A stretch of 15,995 bases of DNA, from contig JASLES010000312.1 of NCBI GenBank assembly GCA_030151005.1, forward strand, positions 1 to 15,995, read 5' to 3'. Positions 7,358 through 14,137 of the stretch are shown here, in pieces. Under the pieces are notes generated by a model that was given only the letters and a program-made list of their open reading frames with translations, was not told the origin of the DNA and made no database searches. The position numbers and the translations under genes were made by a program. The first letter of the stretch is position 1, and every line of letters begins with the position of its first letter. The DNA comes from Silvimonas sp. (lineage in GTDB: Bacteria; Pseudomonadota; Gammaproteobacteria; Burkholderiales; Chitinibacteraceae).

Positions 7358-7837
7358 TCAGAAACGCAGGTTTTTGGGCAGCCAGTCATCTCGCGGAGGC
7401 ATATCGCCCGATTTGCTAAAGGCAATGCCATCCGGTTTAACCGGCAAATAAATCCGCCCGGTCAGTTTGTAGGTTGGCGCCTCATCACTCTTGAGCGCCC
7501 GCAGTTGCTTGACCAGTTGGGCAATGTTGCTCACCACTTCAATATGCAGGGTGACTTCACCCAGCGCCGGAATCGTCATTTGTTCGTTGGAAACACCCTG
7601 CGCCATCTCGATGCCGTTAACCGACAAACGCGCATCCAGACCCGACACAGCGACAGAGATGTTGTTGGGGTTTTGCACGGTCAGCGCCAGAACAAAGCGC
7701 TGTTGAAAGAAGGTCGCATCTTTAAGCGTAAAGCCGGCAAGTGAAATGCGCGGTTTTTCCCAGCTCATGGGCAGCCCGCTGCAGCCGGCCAGCGTGAACA
7801 GGGCCAGCGCCAGTACCACCCCGATTGCGCGGCGCAT
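7358..7837 (-). CDS. LEA type 2 (WHy-domain) family lipoprotein
   Basis: A 159-residue predicted lipoprotein. The signal MRRAIGVVLALALFTLAGC has a canonical lipobox LAGC with acylated C19. The +2 residue is Ser, not Asp, so outer-membrane sorting is expected. Residues about 28-130 match the LEA type 2/WHy pattern: PRISLAGFTLKDATFFQQRF, then LTVQNPNNISVAVSGLDARL and VNGIEMAQG, alternating strands of an immunoglobulin-like fold. Bacterial members are linked to desiccation or envelope stress, but the role of this one is unknown. The start ATG 7837 follows the thioesterase stop by four bases, with GGGGGA inside the end of that gene as a likely ribosome site, so the two are probably translationally coupled. 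An upstream in-frame extension to 8128 is the out-of-frame shadow of the thioesterase gene. Confidence 0.85.
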   Translation of the reverse strand: MRRAIGVVLALALFTLAGCSGLPMSWEKPRISLAGFTLKDATFFQQRFVLALTVQNPNNISVAVSGLDARLSVNGIEMAQGVSNEQMTIPALGEVTLHIEVVSNIAQLVKQLRALKSDEAPTYKLTGRIYLPVKPDGIAFSKSGDMPPRDDWLPKNLRF

Positions 7838-7841
7838 GGTG

Positions 7842-8249
7842 TTATTCCCCCGCCAGCAATTTGAAGCGCTCGGCAATGTCGCCTTCCATGGGCAACGCGC
7901 CTTGCACATCGGCGTGGATAACGGCGACGGTGACATCCGCTTCAGCCACCACCTTGCCGTTATCGGCCCGGACAATGCGCTGCTCCACAATGACGTGGCG
8001 CTCTGCCATGACGCCTGAGCGGGTTTCCACCACCAGCAGATCACCCATGGTGGCAGGCCGCTTGTAGCGGATATCAATGCGGCTGACGACCAGCGCGTAC
8101 TGACGTTGCATGAACCATTCCAGATCACCGTGGGATTCCATCATGCCCCAGCGGGCTTCTTCCAGAAACTCAAGGTAGCGCGCGTTGTTCACGTGGCCAT
8201 AGAGGTCGAGGTGATACCCGCGAACCTTGATTTCGGTACGAAACGGCAT
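7842..8249 (-). CDS. Acyl-CoA thioesterase, 4HBT/YbgC-like hotdog family
   Basis: A 135-residue single hotdog-fold domain, the usual length for YbgC/4-hydroxybenzoyl-CoA thioesterase relatives that hydrolyse acyl-CoA or acyl-ACP thioesters. The active-site helix motif is DLYGHVNNARYLEFLEEARW, with predicted catalytic Asp D15 and the GHVNN loop at 18-22. The following strand RIDIRYKRPATMGDLLVVET is also typical. It is cytosolic, with no signal peptide. ATG 8249 is preferred because GGAG (8258-8255 on the minus strand) lies five bases upstream; a TTG at 8264 would add five residues but places that GGAG inside the gene. It is first of a two-gene unit with the LEA-type lipoprotein and is divergent from asmA. 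The exact substrate cannot be told from the sequence. Confidence 0.88.
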   Translation of the reverse strand: MPFRTEIKVRGYHLDLYGHVNNARYLEFLEEARWGMMESHGDLEWFMQRQYALVVSRIDIRYKRPATMGDLLVVETRSGVMAERHVIVEQRIVRADNGKVVAEADVTVAVIHADVQGALPMEGDIAERFKLLAGE

Positions 8250-8316
8250 TGCAACTCCAGACAAAATTGTTATTTGAGCGAGTTATGTGAACGTCGGCAC
8301 AGCGGAACCTATCCAT

Positions 8317-8330
8317 AGAGCACGTGCTCT
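8317..8330. promoter_or_regulatory. 14-bp perfect palindrome, candidate operator between divergent genes
   Basis: AGAGCACGTGCTCT is a perfect inverted repeat with no spacer. It ends one base before the -35 element of the candidate asmA promoter and lies 68 bases upstream of the thioesterase start. Position and symmetry suit a dimeric regulator binding site. No regulator is identified. Confidence 0.45.
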
Positions 8331-8359
8331 TTGCTTAATCCCGCCCCCTTAGGGATAAT
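8331..8359 (+). promoter_or_regulatory. Sigma-70-like promoter of asmA-mutY
   Basis: TTGCTT (8331-8336), 17 bases, GATAAT (8354-8359): optimal spacing and a five-of-six -10 match, three-of-six -35. The predicted leader to ATG 8410 is about 43 bases. The -35 box directly abuts the 14-bp palindrome at 8317-8330, so a bound protein there could affect RNA polymerase. Confidence 0.55.
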
Positions 8360-8409
8360 CCCAAGACCATCGGCAACCCATACTTACACAAAAACCAGCA
8401 TCGCTCCAG

Positions 8410-10677
8410 ATGGACCTGCGCCACTCCCTCCCCTTCCGGCTAGTCTTATTGTTGATTGTGGCTCTGATTGCCACGGTCGGCATTGTGCCGTGGTTTCTCC
8501 AGGCAGACTTCGCCCAGGCCGCATTGGCTACGCAAATGTCGCACGACAATCAGCGTGTGCTCAGCGTTCAGGGCCGCACGCGCCTTGTGATTTTGCCACG
8601 CCCGGCGCTGTTGCTGGACAAGGTCACACTGAGCGAGCCCAATCACCCAGAGCGCATTTTTGCCCAGGCCGATCACGTCCGGGTGGAGTTCTCCGTCTGG
8701 CCGCTGTTGCGCTCACGCTCGGTGGTGGTTCACCGGCTGGATCTGGATCACCCGCAAGTGCATATCGAGCGCCAGCCCGATGGCACCTACAACTTTGATG
8801 ATCTGCTGCAAAAGCGGGAAGCTGGCTCACGCATCAACTTTGATATCGACCGCGTGGCATTCAACGACGGCGACCTGGTTTACCGCGATAACGGCCTGAA
8901 TGAGTATTTCCGCCTGGCACGCCTGCAGTGGAACATGGACAAACTGGGTGATCCCAAGAACGGTGAACTTGCGCTGGAAGGCGAATTGCAGGTTGGTCCG
9001 CCTGCGGCCGTGCAATGGCGTGGACGCATCAAGGGTGGCGCCGCCATGCGCTATCACGCCCAGGAACGGCGCTTGCTGGTGGCCGATCTCAAACTCAATC
9101 TGGCACAACAAGGTGACAGCGCCCCGGCGCTCAAGGTCTCTGATGCCGAAGTCAGCGTGACCGGTAACCTCGTCTACGGCTGGCAGCCCTTGCGGCTCAA
9201 TGGCGGGGATTTGCACGTATCCGCGTCTGGCAAACGGGCAGATCAACACTGGACGGGCGAGCTGGATCTGCCGGAAATCGGCGTGGCGCGCAACGTGTTG
9301 TCGCTGGATAAACTCAAACTGCAAGTGGACATGAAAAGTCCAGGCAACCGCCTTTCCGCCAGCATGAAAGTGCCGCGACTGGCGGGCGTTCAGGGTGGAT
9401 TGCTGCGTGCGGATAACGCTAGCATTGATGTGTCGCTTGATAGCCCGGGGCAGAAATTCTCGGCACAGTTTGTCAGCCCGCTGGAAATGCAGAGCGGCAC
9501 GCGGTTTTCTTTGCCGGCCTACAAACTCACCGGGACGTATAGCAATACGGCGCTACCGCGTGGCGAAATCGGGCTGGAGCTGACCGGGAACAGCACGCTC
9601 GATTTGCGTTCTGAATTCCTGCATCTGGCCAGCAACGGTCAACTGGATCACGAACCCGTCTCCATGAGCCTGGGCGTGAATGATTTTGTACAGCCTGAAT
9701 ACCAGTTTGACTTCAACATCAGCCGGCTTGATCTGACGCCGTATCTGCCGGTGGTGAGCGAAGGCGCGCGGCAGGTCGACCAGAGCAAGGATATTGATTT
9801 CACCTGGCTGCGCCACGCCCGTGCGCAAGGACAAGTGCGCATTGGTGAACTGGTGGTGAAGAACCTGCATGTCGATGACATTGCCATGAATTTCACCGCA
9901 CGTGACCGCAAGCTGATCATGGACCCGTTGCAGGCCACGCTGTACGAAGGTCAACTCAAAGGCAGCATGCAGATTGATACCACGGGCGACCTCCCCGTTT
10001 TTCGTGCCCGCCAGCGGCTGACCGATACCAATATCAATACCTTGCTGGTCGACGTGCTGGATACCAGCCGGTTTGAAGGCCGCGGTCAGGTGGATCTGGA
10101 TATCTCCGCCACCGGCACCTCGCTGGAAGACTTGCGCCGCACAACCAATGGCAGTGCGCACCTGCAACTGAAAGAGGGTGCGATTCGCGGTATCGACGTG
10201 GAAGCCTTGCTGCGCAATACCAGCAAACAACTGGCCCTCTTGGGCAGCGAAGTGACCCAGCCATCTGACCTGGACGCACGCACGCGCTTCACCCAGTTGC
10301 AGGCCAGCCTGCAGATCAAGGATGGCGTGGCGCGCAATAGTGATCTTGCTGTGGGCACTGGCGTCGTCAAACTCACCGGCGGCGGCGCCATCAACCTGGG
10401 TCAGGGTTATATTGACTACCAAATGCAGGCGTCGACCAGTTCGCGCTTGCCAGAACTGGCCAGTCTGGCCGGGCTGACGCTGCCGATCACGCTCTCTGGC
10501 CCGCTGGCGTCACCGGACTATCACGTGGACTATGCCAGCGTAAAAGAGCAGTTCATTGCCCGGCAGAAAGCGGCGGCAGAGAAAGCCGCCGCGGCCAAAG
10601 CTGCAGCCGCCAAGGCCGCGCAAAAGCAGAACAAGGGCAAGCCCGCTCCTGTGCCTGCGCCACCCAAAAAGAAGTAA
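8410..10677 (+). CDS. AsmA family protein
   Basis: A 755-residue AsmA-like envelope protein, a family tied to outer-membrane biogenesis and, by fold, to bridge-like lipid-transfer proteins. One N-terminal membrane helix (about 10-30, FRLVLLLIVALIATVGIVPWF) anchors a long periplasmic part. The N-terminal AsmA region has the expected pattern RLVILPRPALLLDKVTLSEP and PQVHIERQPDGTYNFDDLL. The C-terminal AsmA_2-like signature is GSAHLQLKEGAIRGIDVEALL (581-601), followed by SGPLASPDYHVDY. An unusual tail (718-755) is almost only Ala, Lys, Pro and Gln. The start ATG 8410 has no clear Shine-Dalgarno site, but it places the hydrophobic anchor right after MDLRHSLP. mutY starts nine bases after the stop, so the two are likely one operon. 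Confidence 0.92.
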   Translation: MDLRHSLPFRLVLLLIVALIATVGIVPWFLQADFAQAALATQMSHDNQRVLSVQGRTRLVILPRPALLLDKVTLSEPNHPERIFAQADHVRVEFSVWPLLRSRSVVVHRLDLDHPQVHIERQPDGTYNFDDLLQKREAGSRINFDIDRVAFNDGDLVYRDNGLNEYFRLARLQWNMDKLGDPKNGELALEGELQVGPPAAVQWRGRIKGGAAMRYHAQERRLLVADLKLNLAQQGDSAPALKVSDAEVSVTGNLVYGWQPLRLNGGDLHVSASGKRADQHWTGELDLPEIGVARNVLSLDKLKLQVDMKSPGNRLSASMKVPRLAGVQGGLLRADNASIDVSLDSPGQKFSAQFVSPLEMQSGTRFSLPAYKLTGTYSNTALPRGEIGLELTGNSTLDLRSEFLHLASNGQLDHEPVSMSLGVNDFVQPEYQFDFNISRLDLTPYLPVVSEGARQVDQSKDIDFTWLRHARAQGQVRIGELVVKNLHVDDIAMNFTARDRKLIMDPLQATLYEGQLKGSMQIDTTGDLPVFRARQRLTDTNINTLLVDVLDTSRFEGRGQVDLDISATGTSLEDLRRTTNGSAHLQLKEGAIRGIDVEALLRNTSKQLALLGSEVTQPSDLDARTRFTQLQASLQIKDGVARNSDLAVGTGVVKLTGGGAINLGQGYIDYQMQASTSSRLPELASLAGLTLPITLSGPLASPDYHVDYASVKEQFIARQKAAAEKAAAAKAAAAKAAQKQNKGKPAPVPAPPKKK

Positions 10678-10686
10678 AAGAACATC

Positions 10687-11724
10687 GTGACCACGCCGTT
10701 TGCCGAACGCCTGCTTGCCTGGCACGCCAGCCATGGTCGCCATGATCTGCCCTGGCAAGTCAGCGACCCGTACCGTGTCTGGCTGTCCGAGATCATGCTG
10801 CAGCAAACGCAGGTCACTACGGTCATCCCCTATTACGCACGGTTTCTGGCCCGTTGCCCCACGGTGGCAGAACTTGCCGCAGCCCCGCACGATGATGTCA
10901 TGGCCTTGTGGGCCGGGCTGGGTTACTACACCCGCGCCCGCAATCTGCACGCAGCCGCCAAAAAAGTGATGAGCGAGTTTGGTGGCGTCTTTCCCCAAAC
11001 CCCAGACGAGATCGCCACTCTGCCCGGCGTGGGGCGCTCTACGGCAGCCGCCATTGCTGCGTTCAGTTTCAACACGCGCTCGGCCATTCTGGATGGCAAC
11101 GTCAAACGCGTGCTGGCCCGCTGGGCCGGCATCGACGGCAATATCGCCAGCAAGGCCATCGAAACCCGGATGTGGGATCTGGCGCAATCCTTGTTGCCCG
11201 CCAGCGCAGATATGCCCGCCTACACCCAGGCCATCATGGATCTGGGCGCAACGGTCTGCATGCCCAAAAAACCGGCCTGTCTGACCTGCCCGATGTTTGA
11301 TGACTGTGTCGCCCGGCGGGAAGGTCGGCAGCTGGAACTCCCTGCCCCCAAGCCCAAAAAGAAAATCCCGGAGCGCCAGACCGTCATGCTGATGGTGCAG
11401 GATGGCGAACGCATCTTGCTGGAGCAACGCCCGCCCACCGGCATTTGGGGTGGCTTGTGGACACTGCCAGAGACCGCTACCACACTGGATGCCGAGGCCG
11501 ATTTTGCTGCCCGTTTCGGCCTTGCCATTGCGCTGGAACCCGCGTTGCCAGAACTGGTGCATGTGTTTACGCATTTCCGGCTCACCATTACCCCGCAACC
11601 GGCACGAGTGGTTGGCTCGGGGGCCCTCAGATCGGATCAGAGGCGCTGGTTTACCCGCCAGGAAGCGCTGGCCGCCGGCATTCCCACGCCCCTGCGCAAG
11701 CTCTTGTTGCTACCGTCTGTATAA
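10687..11724 (+). CDS. mutY: A/G-specific adenine DNA glycosylase MutY
   Basis: A 345-residue base-excision repair enzyme that removes adenine paired with 8-oxoguanine. The catalytic domain shows WLSEIMLQQTQV with the catalytic Glu E35, the helix-hairpin-helix LPGVGRSTAAAIAAF, and catalytic Asp D136 in ILDGNVKRV. The [4Fe-4S] loop is C191-x6-C198-x2-C201-x5-C207. The C-terminal NUDIX-like domain (about 233-345, RQTVMLMVQDGERILLEQRP, GIWGGLWTLPE) recognises 8-oxoG. Length and order match the family. The start is GTG 10687; upstream there is only a weak purine-rich stretch (AAAAGAA), so expression may rely on coupling to asmA, whose stop lies nine bases earlier. No strong terminator follows; only a short AT-rich 7-bp repeat overlaps the stop. 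Confidence 0.96.
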   Translation: MTTPFAERLLAWHASHGRHDLPWQVSDPYRVWLSEIMLQQTQVTTVIPYYARFLARCPTVAELAAAPHDDVMALWAGLGYYTRARNLHAAAKKVMSEFGGVFPQTPDEIATLPGVGRSTAAAIAAFSFNTRSAILDGNVKRVLARWAGIDGNIASKAIETRMWDLAQSLLPASADMPAYTQAIMDLGATVCMPKKPACLTCPMFDDCVARREGRQLELPAPKPKKKIPERQTVMLMVQDGERILLEQRPPTGIWGGLWTLPETATTLDAEADFAARFGLAIALEPALPELVHVFTHFRLTITPQPARVVGSGALRSDQRRWFTRQEALAAGIPTPLRKLLLLPSV

Positions 11725-11909
11725 GCAATTTCCAATTTGCTTAATAAAGCCGATAAACTTACAAGTTAAGCTGACGAAGCGCAGTGCCACGGTATGCAAT
11801 AGCCGTTATGCTGCGCTCCAGACTGAACGGTCGTGTGAAATACCACGCCCCTGAACCTAAAAGAAATCTCAATTGCAACAATGATGTAGAAGTCCCTCAA
11901 GGATGGGAT

Positions 11910-12566
11910 ATGCGTGAACAAGCCTGGGATATCGTGATCGTTGGTAGTGGCCTCGCCGGGCTTTCCCGGGCGTGGGTTGCGCACCAGCGAGGCCTGAGCG
12001 TGGCGCTGCTGGAAAGCGGCGCTGGCGATCACGCGCCGGCGGAGGCCGGGCTCATTCTGCAGCACGGACTGCCACCTCAGTTGTTGCCACTGGACCGCCC
12101 CGCCCGCGAACGCTGGCAACGCGTCCCCGGTGCCCAGCACGAAGCCGCCAGCGTCTCTTTGCTGCAGCGTGATGAGCTGGAAGCACGTGTTTTGCGTGAT
12201 TGCCTGTCTGGCGTAGCGCGCCTGGCGAGCAGCCCGCTGCCTGGTTTCCCGCCGGCCAGCGATGCAGAACAGATTGACCTGGGCGCAGCGCTGCGCACCC
12301 TCAAATGCTGGTTGTCCCAGCGCATTGATTACTTCCCCGATCGCACCATTCTGGCGGTCGAAAAAAGCTGTGTTTACACCCTCAACGGCATCATGCGGGC
12401 CGATCGCGTGGTGGTGACTGCCGACGCGTGCTCCCACTGGTTGCCGCACTCCTGGAGTACCCGCGCAGAGCCCGGTAACGTTACGCCGATAGAAATCATC
12501 GACCTTGAGCGCACCATGGCATCCATCATGCATGCCGCCACCCCCGGTCTTGCCGCCCAGCACTGA
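11910..12566 (+). CDS. Short FAD-dependent oxidoreductase-like protein, probably truncated
   Basis: A 218-residue protein opening with an FAD-binding Rossmann signature, WDIVIVGSGLAGLSRAWVA (GSGLAG at about 12-17) and the second strand SVALLESG ending in the ribose-binding Glu. This resembles the DAO/ThiO-type amine oxidoreductases. A second family-like block lies near the C-terminus: LGAALRTLKCWLSQR, then MRADRVVVTADACSHWLP, equivalent to the family's VVVAAGAWS-type strand but with the usual Gly replaced. Family members are usually over 350 residues. Here most of the substrate domain and the final FAD-contacting segment are missing, so catalysis is doubtful. ATG 11910 has a good ribosome site (AAGGA, 11899-11903). 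Flanks are mutY and argJ, and it has its own terminator. It may be a decayed gene, a minimal FAD-binding protein, or a divergent family; I cannot decide. Confidence 0.7.
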   Translation: MREQAWDIVIVGSGLAGLSRAWVAHQRGLSVALLESGAGDHAPAEAGLILQHGLPPQLLPLDRPARERWQRVPGAQHEAASVSLLQRDELEARVLRDCLSGVARLASSPLPGFPPASDAEQIDLGAALRTLKCWLSQRIDYFPDRTILAVEKSCVYTLNGIMRADRVVVTADACSHWLPHSWSTRAEPGNVTPIEIIDLERTMASIMHAATPGLAAQH

Positions 12567-12589
12567 AACGCGGATCCCCTCCGTTTTAT

Positions 12590-12617
12590 AAAATGCCCGG
12601 TTCCGCCGGGCATTTTT
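12590..12617 (+). terminator. Terminator after the FAD-binding protein gene
   Basis: An 11-bp perfect inverted repeat (12590-12600 and 12606-12616) with GCCCGG core and 5-base loop, ending in T5 (12613-12617). It lies 24 bases after the stop codon. Confidence 0.9.
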
Positions 12618-12705
12618 GCGTGTGCAGGGTAATGCCGATTGTCACGTGAATCCGGTATGCTTGCGGGTTCTTGTTGATCATCATTTTTCTCAAAGGATAA
12701 GCGCC

Positions 12706-13935
12706 ATGCCGGTCAATCTGCCTGCACTCGATCCGTCCAGCCTGCACCCCGTTGCCGGGGTTGAACTGGGTATTGCTTCTGCTGGTGTCAAAACACCGGG
12801 CCGCAAGGACGTATTGGTTATGCGATTGGCCCAGGGTAGCCGTGCCGCTGGCGTGTTCACGCTGAACAAGTTCTGCGCCGCCCCGGTGCGCCTGTGCCGC
12901 GAACATCTGGCCGCAGGTGGCGATATCCGCGCGCTGGTGGTCAACACCGGCAATGCCAACGCTGGCACCGGTGTGAGCGGTCTGGAACGTGCCAAGGCGG
13001 TGTGTGTCGCGCTGGCCAGCCAGATGGACATCACGCCGGAACAAGTGCTGCCCTTTTCTACCGGCGTGATTCTGGAACCGCTGCCGCACGAGAAAATCAT
13101 TGGCGCCCTTCCCGCTGCGCAAGCTGATCTGACGCCGGCCAACTGGGCGCAAGCTGCGCAAGCCATCATGACCACCGACGTCGCCCCCAAAGCGGCCAGC
13201 CGGCAGGTGCAGATTGGCGGCAAAACCGTCACGGTGACCGGCATCAGCAAGGGTGCCGGCATGATTCACCCCAATATGGCGACCATGCTGGGCTATGTGG
13301 CAACGGACGCGGCAGTGTCACAAGCGCTGCTGCAAAAGCTGGTGTCTTTTACAGCTGACCGCTCGTTCAACAGCATTACTGTCGATGGCGACACCTCGAC
13401 CAACGACAGTTACATCCTGATCGCCACCGGCAAAGCTGGCACGGCAGAAATCACCGATGAAACCAGCGCCGAATTCGCCACGTTGCGTGACGCCGTGCTG
13501 GATGTCGCGCAAACGCTGGCCAAAGCCATCATCCGCGACGGGGAAGGCGCTACCAAATTCATGACCATTAACGTGGAAGGCGGCACCTCGCGTGAGGAGT
13601 GCAAGGCTGTCGGTTACGCCATTGGCCGCTCGCCCTTGATCAAGACCGCGTTCTTTGCCAGCGACCCCAACCTGGGCCGCATTCTGTGCGCGATTGGTTA
13701 TTCCGCCGTGCCGGATCTGGACGTGGACAAACTGGAAGTCTGGCTGGGCGATGTGCTGGTTGCCAAAGACGGCGGCCGCGCCGCCAGCTACACGGAAGAA
13801 CAAGGCCAGCGTGTGATGAAAGAAGCCGAGATCACCATCACCGTGAAACTGGGTCGGGGGGCTGAAAACGCCACGATCTGGACCTGCGACTTCTCATACG
13901 ATTACGTGAAGATCAATGCGGACTATCGCAGCTGA
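12706..13935 (+). CDS. argJ: Bifunctional ornithine acetyltransferase / N-acetylglutamate synthase ArgJ
   Basis: A 409-residue arginine biosynthesis enzyme that moves the acetyl group from N-acetylornithine to glutamate, and in bifunctional forms also uses acetyl-CoA. The self-cleavage site is intact: GMIHPNMATMLGY, with nucleophile Thr193 in ATML becoming the first residue of the beta chain. Other hallmarks are NTGNANAGTG, LPFSTGVILEPLP, SFNSITVDGDTSTNDS, GEGATKF and the C-terminal CDFSYDYVKINADYRS. ATG 12706 is chosen because AAAGGA (12691-12696) lies upstream at normal spacing; an extension to 12616 would start inside the preceding terminator. It is monocistronic, bounded by terminators on both sides. 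Whether it makes both reactions cannot be told from the sequence alone. Confidence 0.96.
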   Translation: MPVNLPALDPSSLHPVAGVELGIASAGVKTPGRKDVLVMRLAQGSRAAGVFTLNKFCAAPVRLCREHLAAGGDIRALVVNTGNANAGTGVSGLERAKAVCVALASQMDITPEQVLPFSTGVILEPLPHEKIIGALPAAQADLTPANWAQAAQAIMTTDVAPKAASRQVQIGGKTVTVTGISKGAGMIHPNMATMLGYVATDAAVSQALLQKLVSFTADRSFNSITVDGDTSTNDSYILIATGKAGTAEITDETSAEFATLRDAVLDVAQTLAKAIIRDGEGATKFMTINVEGGTSREECKAVGYAIGRSPLIKTAFFASDPNLGRILCAIGYSAVPDLDVDKLEVWLGDVLVAKDGGRAASYTEEQGQRVMKEAEITITVKLGRGAENATIWTCDFSYDYVKINADYRS

Positions 13936-13957
13936 TCTGGCTGCAGGTTGATCTTGC

Positions 13958-13985
13958 AATGGCCCGGCATAGTCCGGGCCATTTT
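13958..13985 (+). terminator. Terminator after argJ
   Basis: A 10-bp perfect inverted repeat (13958-13967 and 13974-13983), core GGCCCGG/CCGGGCC, loop CATAGT, followed by a short T-rich run (TTTTGTTAT). It starts 23 bases after the argJ stop. Confidence 0.88.
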
Positions 13986-14017
13986 GTTATATGCATGTAC
14001 CCAAGCCACCGGCCGGG

Positions 14018-14080
14018 TTGTTTGCATATCAATAAATATTATATATAAACTTGTTTTAATTTCTAATAGTTATATTTATC
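14018..14080 (+). promoter_or_regulatory. Very AT-rich upstream region of the arylsulfatase gene
   Basis: Bases 14021-14080 hold only 8 G or C in 60, in a window that is otherwise GC-rich. TTGTTT (14018-14023), 18 bases, then TATATA (14042-14047) is one possible promoter; other -10-like hexamers follow. The region could serve as an UP element or a site for an AT-binding nucleoid protein. A GCCTGCAGGC palindrome lies just after it (14083-14092). The exact start of transcription is not determined. Confidence 0.35.
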
Positions 14081-14137
14081 CTGCCTGCAGGCGCGCGGTT
14101 TGTGATGCGCGGCTCCACCTCTTGCCACGGATAAATC

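Noticed and set aside
9553..10422. 289-codon minus-strand open frame inside asmA
   Set aside because: Antisense shadow; no ribosome site or family motif.
10510..11598. 362-codon open frame on the minus strand across asmA and mutY
   Set aside because: Overlaps two well-supported genes and their junction; the composition is shadow-like.
11722..11743. TAAGCAA / TTGCTTA inverted repeat at the end of mutY as a terminator
   Set aside because: Only 7 bp, AT-rich, 8-base loop, no U-tract; too weak to call.
12642..12649. TCACGTGA palindrome upstream of argJ
   Set aside because: Eight-base palindromes are common by chance and it has no well-placed promoter; noted only for comparison with 8317-8330.
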